20,086 nucleotides of DNA. Origin: a virus. A program made the translations under genes and the position numbers. Positions 6,430 through 13,424 of this stretch are shown here, piece after piece; the stretch's first letter is position 1; each line of letters opens with the position of its first letter. The stretch lies in the IMG/VR virus record IMGVR_UViG_3300034104_000300, positions 1-20,086 of that record; one strand, written 5' to 3'. The notes beneath the pieces are model-generated. The model had not been told where the DNA came from and searched no databases. It saw only the letters and a list, made by a program, of their open reading frames with translations.

Positions 6430-7475
6430 TGCGGATTCCAAGAAATGGTGACGTTTCCTGCGGGGCTGCTGGCTGTAATCGGATACGACGCACCGGGGGT
6501 TACCGTAACGCAAGAATACGTTGCGGGGCTTGCAGGGCCTCCAGGATTTCCTGCGTTTGCAGAAGTTGGATTATTCCCACGGCCACCGCCGCCACCGCCT
6601 GCGCCGTAAATGCAAGCAGGACCGTAACCGCTAGGAAAAGAATACTGGCTACCGCCGCCACCCCCGCCACCTGCTTGCCTATTATTGGCCGGTGAACCAG
6701 TGTTCCCGTTGTTGTAGTAAAGGTTTCCGCCGGGGCCGCCGCCGCAATTTCCGCCTTGCCTGGAGTTCCCTGGACCACACGGAGGATAGCGTCCCGGGGT
6801 GCCTGGATTGCAAGAGCCTGCACCGCCGCCGCCACCGTCAGCATTACCGCTTGCGCCGCAGGAGTTCCACCCAGTACCGCCCCCATTGCCACCGGAGCCA
6901 AAACTTCCGCTACCCCCAAAACTATTATACGGACATGGGCTTTGATAGAAATACCCTCCGCCTCCGCCGCCACCGCCGTTACCTCCGTAACCGCTTGAGC
7001 CTGCGGTGCCGCCATTCCCCGCGTTGCCGCCGGGGAAGGTATATCCAAGACCCGACGAATTTCCGCCGGTAGTGCCCGGATTTCCCGGATTGCCAGCACC
7101 GCCAGGAGTACCAGTACTGCCAGGATTACCGGATTGACCAGAACCTCCTGAGCCACCCGACGCTTGAAACGGAGAAGTGCTGCCAAGGCCGCCCCCACCG
7201 CCAGAGGTATAAATGGCCAAAGGAGTACCATTTGGTAAGCAATAAAGCATGATTCCGCCACCACCACCGCCCCCTGCGCCATTAGCAGTGCCGGGAGAAC
7301 CGGGTGAAGAATTCCCGGGATTGCCGGGGTTACCAGAACCGCCTCTACCTTGAACACTTACTTTTGTAACCCCCAAGGGCACAGTAAACGTGCCTGGAGA
7401 ATTAAAAGTCTGCGTGCCGCCGGGGACAACAGTCTTCCCCCCAAACAGCGTTACTTTTGGTGTTCCTGCAGGCAT
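6426..7475 (-). CDS. Glycine-rich adhesin-like protein with polyglycine loops and Gly-X-Y triplets (349 aa)
   Basis: The N-terminus (GTQTFNSPGTFTVPLGVTKV) and C-terminus (VTVTPGASYPITASSPAG, then NVTISWNPQ) are the two ends of the glycine-rich phage domain family, in which a beta strand pair brackets a Gly-rich core. The core (about 44-315) has many runs of 5 to 8 Gly, plus Asn, Ser, Tyr and eight Cys, as in polyglycine-II type receptor-binding proteins such as gp38 adhesins. Residues 113-136 form eight consecutive Gly-X-Y triplets (GNP, GTP, GST and others), and 48-56 form three more. A receptor-binding tip protein is the likely role. AAGGAG lies upstream and overlaps the stop of the last oxygenase gene, so the two are co-expressed. 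Confidence 0.8.
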   Translation of the reverse strand: MPAGTPKVTLFGGKTVVPGGTQTFNSPGTFTVPLGVTKVSVQGRGGSGNPGNPGNSSPGSPGTANGAGGGGGGGIMLYCLPNGTPLAIYTSGGGGGLGSTSPFQASGGSGGSGQSGNPGSTGTPGGAGNPGNPGTTGGNSSGLGYTFPGGNAGNGGTAGSSGYGGNGGGGGGGGYFYQSPCPYNSFGGSGSFGSGGNGGGTGWNSCGASGNADGGGGGAGSCNPGTPGRYPPCGPGNSRQGGNCGGGPGGNLYYNNGNTGSPANNRQAGGGGGGGSQYSFPSGYGPACIYGAGGGGGGRGNNPTSANAGNPGGPASPATYSCVTVTPGASYPITASSPAGNVTISWNPQ

Positions 7476-7477
7476 TC

Positions 7478-8065
7478 TTAACTCCTTGCGTGAGTGCCCA
7501 TGCCGTATCGAGCACGCTTGTCTTTTGCGTACTCCGCATTTGGGCCGTCTTTGTCCACGTAATGCAGCATAAACTGCACGTTAAGTTGATCGCTACCCAG
7601 TGGGTGCCGCCAATGAACCGCGTCGCACCCTTTGTATACGACCGCATCTCCAGGGTTCAGAACGTGCTCTTGCGGGGCTCCGTCTTTATATTTTGTATAT
7701 ACTGGGGAAAATGCTCCCTTAGTTGCCACATTAACTGTGACACTTATTTCGCAAGACGGTCTGTCAACATGGGGCTTTAGTTGTTCCCCGGGTTGATACA
7801 CCCGCGTATATGAATACGTCGGTATCAGCGTTTTTCCGGTTGCTGTTTCCACAGCCCCTTTACATTCTTGCAGCAAGACCTCAATCAATGGGTCTGCATA
7901 ATAGGCTAAGCGCGACGTAACTTCAGGGCCATTTGGACTCTCGGTCCACTCGCCACGAACTATTTTATTTTCCAGATACCGAGATACTATGCTAATAGTT
8001 GCAGGGTCGATAAAGTTATCTATCCTTACGCAACCATCAAGTTCAAACAGTTCAGCGTCAGTCAT
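7478..8065 (-). CDS. 2OG-Fe(II) oxygenase-like protein D (195 aa)
   Basis: A double-stranded beta-helix oxygenase core is suggested by KPHVDRPSCEISVTVNV, giving the HxD iron ligands His99 and Asp101. NPGDAVVYKGCDAVHWRHP then supplies a distal His (151 or 154), and FMLHYVD closes the core. No Arg or Lys follows the distal His at the usual 2-oxoglutarate-anchoring spacing; the stretch reads PLGSDQLNVQF. The residue that binds the co-substrate is therefore unclear. Related proteins with a W-R-x-P motif and FLHYVD ending occur in aquatic phages. It is the last of four consecutive oxygenase-like genes and directly precedes the adhesin gene by 2 nt. The ATG overlaps the previous gene by 8 nt. Confidence 0.8.
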   Translation of the reverse strand: MTDAELFELDGCVRIDNFIDPATISIVSRYLENKIVRGEWTESPNGPEVTSRLAYYADPLIEVLLQECKGAVETATGKTLIPTYSYTRVYQPGEQLKPHVDRPSCEISVTVNVATKGAFSPVYTKYKDGAPQEHVLNPGDAVVYKGCDAVHWRHPLGSDQLNVQFMLHYVDKDGPNAEYAKDKRARYGMGTHARS

Positions 8066-8654
8066 AGTAAAACCACCCAGTCACAATGTATTTACTGCGT
8101 TCACCAAACACCGCATTCCCACGATGGGTGTGTGTAAAAGTCGCCGGCCAGATTACCATTGTGTTTTCTTCTGGGCGCAATCTGCGCTGCTGATAAAGAA
8201 ACTCAGTTTCACCGGCCTCTTCAGCAGTAAGAGTGTTCAGGTATAGCATATACACCAAAACACGCTCTGCATGTTCGCCGTTACCCTGCTCCGCATGCCA
8301 CAGATGGTAGCCGCCCCCCGGATCAGTGCGCTGCATTTTCATTGATGTGCCGCGAATCTTTCCATCACGAAGCGGTGAAAACTGCTCAGTATAGTGATCG
8401 TAGCAACGCTGCAATCCTTCAAAGAAAATCCTTGTCGCAGCCTGACCGCCAAACCCGCCGACCGTATGTACGCCGAAGTTCAAACTCAACTGCATGTCGT
8501 TCTTGTGGTGTTTGTGGGAATACTCGTGTTGCTGACGGTTATTCCCCGCCCCAGAGCCAACCAACCGCTCAAACTCTGAGATTAAGTGCTGGCAGTACCC
8601 CTCCGGGTACACGTCCCGGTAGATGGCAATGAAGTCTTTATATTCAGCGTTCAT
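8058..8654 (-). CDS. 2OG-Fe(II) oxygenase-like protein C (198 aa)
   Basis: I chose the ATG at 8654, which overlaps the preceding stop as ATGA; a further in-frame ATG at 8678 has no support. The central motif GGGYHLWHAEQG supplies His120 and Glu122 as an HxE variant of the HxD iron ligands. AGETEFLYQQRRLRPEEN is the typical strand-turn that in prolyl-hydroxylase-like domains reads GGET.F. IWPATFTHTHRGN gives the distal His (175 or 177), with Arg186 or Lys188 as the possible 2OG anchor. This matches a 2OG-Fe(II) oxygenase type common in cyanophages and other marine phages. The substrate is unknown. A His-rich stretch (SHKHHKND, about 46-53) precedes the core. Confidence 0.85.
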   Translation of the reverse strand: MNAEYKDFIAIYRDVYPEGYCQHLISEFERLVGSGAGNNRQQHEYSHKHHKNDMQLSLNFGVHTVGGFGGQAATRIFFEGLQRCYDHYTEQFSPLRDGKIRGTSMKMQRTDPGGGYHLWHAEQGNGEHAERVLVYMLYLNTLTAEEAGETEFLYQQRRLRPEENTMVIWPATFTHTHRGNAVFGERSKYIVTGWFYYD

Positions 8655-9238
8655 CGGAATGCAGGCCCAGAAACCCAAGCCACAAGAGATTGGCGGTCAC
8701 CGTTTGTCACGGGGGTTACTTGATGGAGTACATACGAAGGGAATGCCGCCACCAGACCCCGCTGTTTGCGAACGGTTTGCGGCTGACCAGAAGTAAGAAC
8801 TTGGAGGTTTCCCCCCTCGTACTGGCTCGGATCGGTCAGTTGTAGTACCAGACTGAGTTTTCGACTGGGGCTGAGTCTCCCACCGTAGTCTTGATGCCAT
8901 CCGTACATCCCCTGTTCAGAGTGAGCGTAGTTGGTCAACTGTATGGCTTCGCCAAAACCCGTCAGATCGAACCGGTAATACTGGGCGTTGAGGGAGGAGG
9001 CAATATGCCCGAGTTTGTTGAAGACCCAAGCGGTGTCTTGATTCTTATCCAGCCAGGACACTTGCGAACGGCGGATTTTTGCCAAATCTGCACCCTGCGG
9101 ATCACCCCCAACCTGCGCCCGTTGATCAGCCTTAATGGCCTGCTCTTGGAGCCAGTTCAGTTCCTGCTCCGTGAAGCCGTTCTCCCACCAAACAAAAGGC
9201 TCTATGGGCATGGAGTAGGGGGTCAGCACATGCTGCAC
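8651..9238 (-). CDS. 2OG-Fe(II) oxygenase, PKHD/prolyl-hydroxylase-like protein B (195 aa)
   Basis: The core signature is clear. GMYGWHQDYGG provides His115 and Asp117, and RKLSLVLQLTDPSQYEGGNL is the standard strand pair of PKHD-type hydroxylases. FPSYVLHQVTPVTNGDRQSL provides His172 and Arg182 for iron and 2-oxoglutarate. All canonical residues are present, so it is probably active. The N-terminal 90 residues form a helical cap (FTEQELNWLQEQAIKA). The start is most likely GTG at 9238, because AAGGAG (9249-9244) is 5 nt upstream. ATG at 9211 would give a 186 aa product but has no SD. With the GTG, the gene overlaps the previous one by 16 nt. The substrate is unknown. Confidence 0.9.
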   Translation of the reverse strand: MQHVLTPYSMPIEPFVWWENGFTEQELNWLQEQAIKADQRAQVGGDPQGADLAKIRRSQVSWLDKNQDTAWVFNKLGHIASSLNAQYYRFDLTGFGEAIQLTNYAHSEQGMYGWHQDYGGRLSPSRKLSLVLQLTDPSQYEGGNLQVLTSGQPQTVRKQRGLVAAFPSYVLHQVTPVTNGDRQSLVAWVSGPAFR

Positions 9239-9816
9239 GGGCGCTCCTTGTGAGACACGATGAAGTGGATGCACCGTGTCGGGGTGTCGGCGTTGCTGCC
9301 GGTCAGTTGATGCCGCATCCACGAATTTCCAAACATCACGGTTCCAGGCACCATGTTGTTGAAGTGGATGGTATTGGTAGCGTTGCTGACCTCGGCGTCC
9401 TGCACGAAATCCAGTTCGATCATGGACTTGTTCATGCGGGTGTCGTGGTAAATCGGATACGCACCCCCTTGCGGGGTTTCGAGAAAGAACCACCCGCACA
9501 TTTGGCTGTTCTTGTGGACATGCACGTCGGTACCTGCGCCACGATTGACCTCCTGCGCCCATAGGCCGGAGAGATAGAAGTCGTACTTCTCTACCGCGTA
9601 GCCCTGCCCACGGAGCAGGTCTACAACAGACAGCAGAAGGTAGTCTGCTACTTCCCTGAAGGCGCGGTCGTTCCCGAGATGGTCGGACTGACACATGGGC
9701 CACTCGGGCTTGCGGACTTGATCCAGATATTGGATGCATGTCGGAAGCACCTTTTCCACAAGGTCAGGCCGCTCATCTCGATAGACGATAGCCGGGAAGT
9801 AGGCAAAACCCTGCAT
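9223..9816 (-). CDS. 2OG-Fe(II) oxygenase-like protein A (197 aa), TIGR02466/PF13759 type
   Basis: The motif DVHVHKNSQMCGWFFLETP resembles the H-x-H..S..SG.yYl pattern of the putative 2OG-Fe(II) oxygenase family PF13759. It gives His99 and His101 in place of HxD. PGTVMFGNSWMRHQL gives the distal His169 and RCIHFIVSH the 2OG-anchoring Arg181. The N-terminal 90 residues are mostly helical (PDLVEKVLPTCIQYLDQV). It begins within TAATG at the end of the coiled-coil gene (1 nt overlap) and is the first of four oxygenase-like genes after the tail fibre. The substrate is not known for the phage members. The motif match makes the fold likely, but activity is not proven. Confidence 0.82.
   Translation of the reverse strand: MQGFAYFPAIVYRDERPDLVEKVLPTCIQYLDQVRKPEWPMCQSDHLGNDRAFREVADYLLLSVVDLLRGQGYAVEKYDFYLSGLWAQEVNRGAGTDVHVHKNSQMCGWFFLETPQGGAYPIYHDTRMNKSMIELDFVQDAEVSNATNTIHFNNMVPGTVMFGNSWMRHQLTGSNADTPTRCIHFIVSHKERPCSMC
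9244..9249 (-). promoter_or_regulatory. Shine-Dalgarno site deciding the GTG start of oxygenase B
   Basis: AAGGAG on the minus strand (9249-9244) sits 5 nt before GTG at 9238. The only ATG candidate, at 9211, has no SD within 15 nt. This favours the GTG start. Confidence 0.7.
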
Positions 9817-10061
9817 TAGCCGTCGATGTAAGCCACCAACGCTTGCGCAAATGCCGTGATGTCCGCAGCAGTCACTTCACGAGAGTCAGCGGGCTTGCTA
9901 CGGGCGTTTTCAAGCAACGTATCTTTTGCCATACGTACCATCTCAAGTTTGGCACGTTTTGCTTCAATCGCCAGTTGATTGGCGTGGCGAGAAGCCTCCA
10001 TTGCGGCTTGTTGCGCCAGTTGTGCATCCATTGCGGCCTGTTGTTCAGTAGTCAAAGCCAT
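9816..10061 (-). CDS. Small helical coiled-coil protein (81 aa)
   Basis: Residues 4-52 are Ala/Gln/Glu/Lys-rich (TEQQAAMDAQLAQQAAMEAS and onward to about KDTLLENA), with a heptad-like spacing that predicts one long helix or coiled coil. A short C-terminal helix follows (TAADITAFAQALVAYIDG). AGGAG lies 6 nt before the ATG. It sits between the tail fibre and the first oxygenase gene. I recognise similar small proteins next to fibre genes in aquatic phages but know of no function. It might be a fibre assembly factor or an oligomerisation partner, by context only. Confidence 0.75.
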   Translation of the reverse strand: MALTTEQQAAMDAQLAQQAAMEASRHANQLAIEAKRAKLEMVRMAKDTLLENARSKPADSREVTAADITAFAQALVAYIDG

Positions 10062-10073
10062 TTCTTGCTCCTG

Positions 10074-11789
10074 TTAAGACTTCATATCCTTCATGGCGAT
10101 ATTGCCGTACCACGTCGAACCTCCGTTTGGGGTGAAGAAAACCCAAACATCAACAGCACCCGCCGAGGTTGTGCGAGACAGCGTTGCTGCCCCGCCAGGG
10201 AAAACAAAACTACCGCCAGACCAAGCCACAGTTCTACCCGCAGTGCTGTCGTTCGTCAAGATCAGCGTGAACGAAGACGAACCCGTGGCGATTGGGTTAG
10301 AGAGTGTAAACGTGCAGTTGCCGGTCAACGTGGCTGTAAACACGTTGGCGGTCTGGAGGTTGATGGTCGTGGAGGTTCCAGAATTGCCCAGAGCCACCAC
10401 CGTGTCAGCGTAAGCCACCGGACGGGTAAAGCCCGCAGCGGTAATCCGCAGCACTTCAGCGCCGCCTTCAGCGAACGCGATCTCATCTGCCGTGGGGAAA
10501 AAGATACCCGTGTTGAGGTCAGTCGAGCGGGTAATCACCGGAGCGGAGGCACTGCCGTTTGAACTCAGGGCAAACTGACCACCTGCGGTGATCTGAGCGC
10601 GCTCTGCAAGAGTGCCCGCGTTGTTGGTGTAGAACTCAAGGTTGGCTGTAATGGTCGTGCCAGACGCCGCACTCAAGCGGGACGCAACAATCGCAGACCG
10701 CTTCTCGGCTGCTGCTGTGCCCGTGGTTCCAAACACCATGCTGCCGAGCACTCGGGTGTCCGCAGTTGCGGCGCTGTAAGCGTAGATTTCAGCGGCAGAG
10801 TTTGCGTCCGTGCCGCTATTGCCAACCGTGATGGAGTGCTGATTAGAACTACTGTTAAGCCGGTTAAGCGACGTAACCCCAACCAACAAGTTGCCAGTCG
10901 CATCAAGCGTCAAAGCCTGGGTGCCGTTGGTGCTGAATCCGAGGGTGTTGGTCGTAGCCAAGAACATACCGTTGCCAGTGGCGGTGCCGCCGGTCGGAAT
11001 AAACTTGGTGGCAGACGCCGTGCCCGTGGTCGTGAAGTTGGTGCCGTCAAACGTCAGCCCCGCAGAGTCCGTGAGGTTTCCACTTGCACCTGCATAGGTA
11101 ATCCGGCCAGAAGTCAACGAAGAATCGTTGATATTGTTGGCCGTGAGCGTGGTGCCGTCGAAGGTCAGATTTGCAGACTGACCAACCGCACTTGTAGACG
11201 ACGCATAAAAAATTTGATTGGCACTAAATGTCGTAAGCCCCGTACCACCGTTTGTGGTAGCGAGCGTACCCGCAAGAGTGACTACACCAGCGGTTGCCGT
11301 AGAAGGCGTAAGGCCAGTGGTGCCCGCACTAAATGTTGCGACACCATCCGCTGCGCTTGAAGCAACTTTGGTGAAATCACTGCCGTTCCAGACGACGACG
11401 GCGCTCTCACCCGCCCCCAGTGTCACGCCCGTGGTCGGACCTACGCCTACGATCTTCACAGACTGCAAAGTCGAGGTGGCGTTGATGACGATGTAGGGCT
11501 TGCTTGCCGCCGGAGCGGTAATCGTCAACAAACCTGCCGGGTTACCCGTGCAGTTGATGATCGAATACTGAGAAGAGCCGGTAGACCCTGAGCCAACCTG
11601 CGTCAAAGCAGATGCAGTGGTCTTACTCAGAGTAACCGCTGTTTGGCTACCGCTGATGGTCTGCGTACCGGCTACCGCGCCGTCAAGATAGGTGGTGATG
11701 TAGTCGTTGACCGTATCACCCCAGGTACCAGACAGTTCTCCGGTGACCGGGAGGGCAAGGCCCAGGAGGGAGGTGTATGAGGTGGGCAT
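10074..11789 (-). CDS. Tail fibre protein (571 aa)
   Basis: The N-terminus (SYTSLLGLALPVTGELSGTW, GDTVNDYITTYLDGAVAGTQ) is a recurrent fibre attachment domain in aquatic phages. The middle part carries NGGTGLTTF (180-188), a motif common in trimeric fibres. It also has repeated beta units with the pattern LTFDGTxxTxxx and LTLDATGNLLVGV. The C-terminal 110 residues (NLQTANVFTATLTGNCTFTL, SGGSFVFPGGAATLSRTT, VDVWVFFTPNGGSTWYG) form a separate beta domain I recognise at the end of many such fibres. There is no intramolecular chaperone (peptidase S74) ending. A GGAG overlapping the previous stop serves as SD. The role would be host recognition, possibly with the downstream glycine-rich adhesin at the tip. 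Confidence 0.88.
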   Translation of the reverse strand: MPTSYTSLLGLALPVTGELSGTWGDTVNDYITTYLDGAVAGTQTISGSQTAVTLSKTTASALTQVGSGSTGSSQYSIINCTGNPAGLLTITAPAASKPYIVINATSTLQSVKIVGVGPTTGVTLGAGESAVVVWNGSDFTKVASSAADGVATFSAGTTGLTPSTATAGVVTLAGTLATTNGGTGLTTFSANQIFYASSTSAVGQSANLTFDGTTLTANNINDSSLTSGRITYAGASGNLTDSAGLTFDGTNFTTTGTASATKFIPTGGTATGNGMFLATTNTLGFSTNGTQALTLDATGNLLVGVTSLNRLNSSSNQHSITVGNSGTDANSAAEIYAYSAATADTRVLGSMVFGTTGTAAAEKRSAIVASRLSAASGTTITANLEFYTNNAGTLAERAQITAGGQFALSSNGSASAPVITRSTDLNTGIFFPTADEIAFAEGGAEVLRITAAGFTRPVAYADTVVALGNSGTSTTINLQTANVFTATLTGNCTFTLSNPIATGSSSFTLILTNDSTAGRTVAWSGGSFVFPGGAATLSRTTSAGAVDVWVFFTPNGGSTWYGNIAMKDMKS

Positions 11790-11798
11790 CTAATGCTC

Positions 11799-12662
11799 CT
11801 ATTGCGTATTGATGATTGTCCAACCCGCGTTCTGATTGGTATTGATTACCGACCATCCGCGAATCAAAACAGTTCCGACAGCGCCCGTGCCCTGCACTCC
11901 AGTGACCGTGATACTGTCGTTGATTTTGAAGGTAACAGTGCCAACTTGTCCAGTCGCTGAAACCCCAGTGAGCGTCTTAATGACGTTAGCAACTGCGGTT
12001 CCGACTGCACCGGTACCAACAACCCCCGTCGGGGATACCCCGCCGTTATAGATGAGCGAAACCGTGCCAACCGCACCGGTTGCGGCGACGCCTGTCGGGA
12101 TGATGGTTTCATCAACCTTGAAGGTGACGCTACCAACACTTCCCGTTCCAAGCACGCCCGCTGTGGTGAAGTTGACCCGGGGAAGTGTTGTGCCAACCGC
12201 ACCGGTGCCCTGAACCCCGGTAACCGAAACTGATCTGCCAATCCGTAGGGTTGGCGTGCCAACCGCACCAACACCTTCAACCCCAATCGGGATGATGAAG
12301 TCGTTGACGTTGACAAAGAAGTTGCCAATTTGCCCAACGCCCTCAACCCCTGCTGGCGTAAACGCCACCTCTGGGGTAACGGTGCCAATCTGACCGTTTG
12401 CCGATACGCCCGTGAGCGTGAACTGAACCTGCGGCGTTGTGGTGCCAACTGCACCGGTACCGGAAACCCCTGTCGGGATAAATGTGACCGAAACGACAAA
12501 CGATACCGTGCCAACAGCACCTGTACCCTGGACGGAGATGCTGTTCTGACCCCACGGACCAGCGCCCCAGGTATCGGCTCCCCAACCGGAAAGGGGAAAG
12601 ACTATGCCTTCCCCGCCCCAATTGTTAAAGCCCCAAGGGCGGTCACCCCATCCGGTTGCCAC
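11799..12662 (-). CDS. Repeat-rich virion protein with two Trp-Gly motifs and 11 GTGAVGT units (287 aa)
   Basis: The start is GTG at 12662 (no ATG available), with a weak AAGTGAG upstream. The N-terminal 40 residues contain two Trp-Gly motifs (GWGDRPWGFNNWGG and GWGADTWGAGPWG). Residues 44-267 are 11 repeats of 20 or 22 residues, each beginning V-x-G-T-G-A-V-G-T-V or close to it, followed by a strand and a T/P-x-G turn. A C-terminal pair of GW(S/T)xIN units ends the protein. Such even beta repeats suggest a fibrous or solenoid-like appendage. It sits just before the tail fibre, so it may be part of the fibre or collar assembly. The function is not known to me. Confidence 0.78.
   Translation of the reverse strand: MATGWGDRPWGFNNWGGEGIVFPLSGWGADTWGAGPWGQNSISVQGTGAVGTVSFVVSVTFIPTGVSGTGAVGTTTPQVQFTLTGVSANGQIGTVTPEVAFTPAGVEGVGQIGNFFVNVNDFIIPIGVEGVGAVGTPTLRIGRSVSVTGVQGTGAVGTTLPRVNFTTAGVLGTGSVGSVTFKVDETIIPTGVAATGAVGTVSLIYNGGVSPTGVVGTGAVGTAVANVIKTLTGVSATGQVGTVTFKINDSITVTGVQGTGAVGTVLIRGWSVINTNQNAGWTIINTQ
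11862..12533 (-). repeat. Eleven 20/22-residue coding repeats (GTGAVGT)
   Basis: Nine full units of 60 or 66 nt occur in the order 66, 60, 60, 66, 66, 60, 66, 66, 60 and are followed by one 66 and one partial 36 nt unit. The DNA units have diverged while the core V-x-(G/A)-x-G-x-(V/I)-G is retained in all 11. Confidence 0.85.
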
Positions 12663-12672
12663 GTCAACTCAC

Positions 12673-13134
12673 TTACGCAATCCGAATGATGGCGGTCGAG
12701 GCTGTGGCGGATGGGAACTGGATCGTGAAGTCACCAGACGACACTTGCTGATCACCACCAAACGACAGCACCGCGCAAGCGGGGTCACCCGACGCCGTGT
12801 CGTTATAGATGATCGCGCCAGACGTGGTGAACGTGGCCGAGGTCCAAGTGGTGTCCGCAAAGTCGCAGACTGCCGTGGTGCCATCAGCAACCGGCGTAAC
12901 CGAGGTCAGCGTGTTGCCGCCCGTGGTGTAGCCACTGCCGTTGGGCAATTGGTCGCTGTTGCCGGTCAGGTCGGTGTAACTCGTCGTGGCAGCGCCATAG
13001 GTGCCGGTAACGGACGCGGTAGCCTTACCAAGAGCGATCTTGAAGGTATTGCCCGTCGAGGCGGTGAAGTTGTGGACGGCCCTCAAGATTTCTACCTTGA
13101 AGGAGGTCGGCATTGCTGTGGTGAATCCGGGCAT
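12673..13134 (-). CDS. Beta-rich phage structural protein, paralogue 1 (153 aa)
   Basis: The protein reads TSFKVEILRAVHNFTASTGN, then FKIALG, SGYTTGGNTLTSVTP, and ends DFTIQFPSATASTAIIRIA. It aligns along its full length with the 140 aa product of 13425-13847: TSFK.E...(G/A).H, KIAL, GY..GG.TLT, A.(I/L)IYN, AVL.FG.D, FTI..P and a short Ala/Ser-rich ending. A strong GGAGG lies 8 nt before the ATG. Proteins of this type recur in phage head-tail regions and are often called structural or tail proteins. The role is unknown, and a small decoration or collar subunit is possible. Confidence 0.75.
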   Translation of the reverse strand: MPGFTTAMPTSFKVEILRAVHNFTASTGNTFKIALGKATASVTGTYGAATTSYTDLTGNSDQLPNGSGYTTGGNTLTSVTPVADGTTAVCDFADTTWTSATFTTSGAIIYNDTASGDPACAVLSFGGDQQVSSGDFTIQFPSATASTAIIRIA

Positions 13135-13135
13135 T

Positions 13136-13423
13136 TCAAGCCTCCAAAAGTTTTACAAGTTCAGGATGGCCCGCTTCACGGAGCCGGTTTGCAAGAGTCG
13201 TATTGTTCGACTGAATTGCACGCTGCATATAGAAGGTCAACACCGCCCGGATATGGTCACGATAGGCGTTGGCCTGATCGCGGATGGCCGGATGGGATTG
13301 ATCCCCCACATAAATGATTTTGTTCAGAGCCTGCTCTGCAAGTTCGTCAGGCGTAAAGCCGCGATGGCTCACCGAGTGAACCAAAACGGTGCCGACTTCT
13401 GCTGATCCGTCTGCTGAAAACAT
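13136..13423 (-). CDS. Small helical conserved phage protein (95 aa)
   Basis: The motifs are GTVLVHSVSHRGFTPDELAE, QALNKIIYVGDQSHPAIRDQ, and a C-terminal TTLANRLREAGHPELVKLLE. The protein is mostly alpha-helical and soluble. It lies between the two paralogous beta-rich genes, starting 1 nt after one and ending 1 nt before the other. I recognise the sequence type from other aquatic phages but not a function. Its invariable company with the beta-rich protein may indicate a partner or chaperone; that is inference. Confidence 0.75.
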   Translation of the reverse strand: MFSADGSAEVGTVLVHSVSHRGFTPDELAEQALNKIIYVGDQSHPAIRDQANAYRDHIRAVLTFYMQRAIQSNNTTLANRLREAGHPELVKLLEA

Positions 13424-13424
13424 A

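Noticed and set aside
6500-7357. 285-codon Ala/Val-rich minus-strand ORF
   Set aside because: It is an alternative frame of the Gly-rich adhesin gene. GGN-rich codons read as GCx or GTx in the shifted frame and rarely give stops. The adhesin frame has the SD and the recognised terminal strands.
8651-9739. 362-residue version of oxygenase B starting at 9739
   Set aside because: The first 167 residues are the shifted frame of oxygenase A, with Arg/Pro-rich sequence. An SD-supported GTG at 9238 gives a product of normal length.
7478-9816. Oxygenases as AlkB/TET-type nucleic acid demethylases
   Set aside because: The motifs visible (YEGGNL, GGGYHLWHAEQG, HVH..S) fit prolyl-hydroxylase-like and PF13759-type proteins better, and no DNA-modification genes are in the window. 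It is not excluded by sequence alone.
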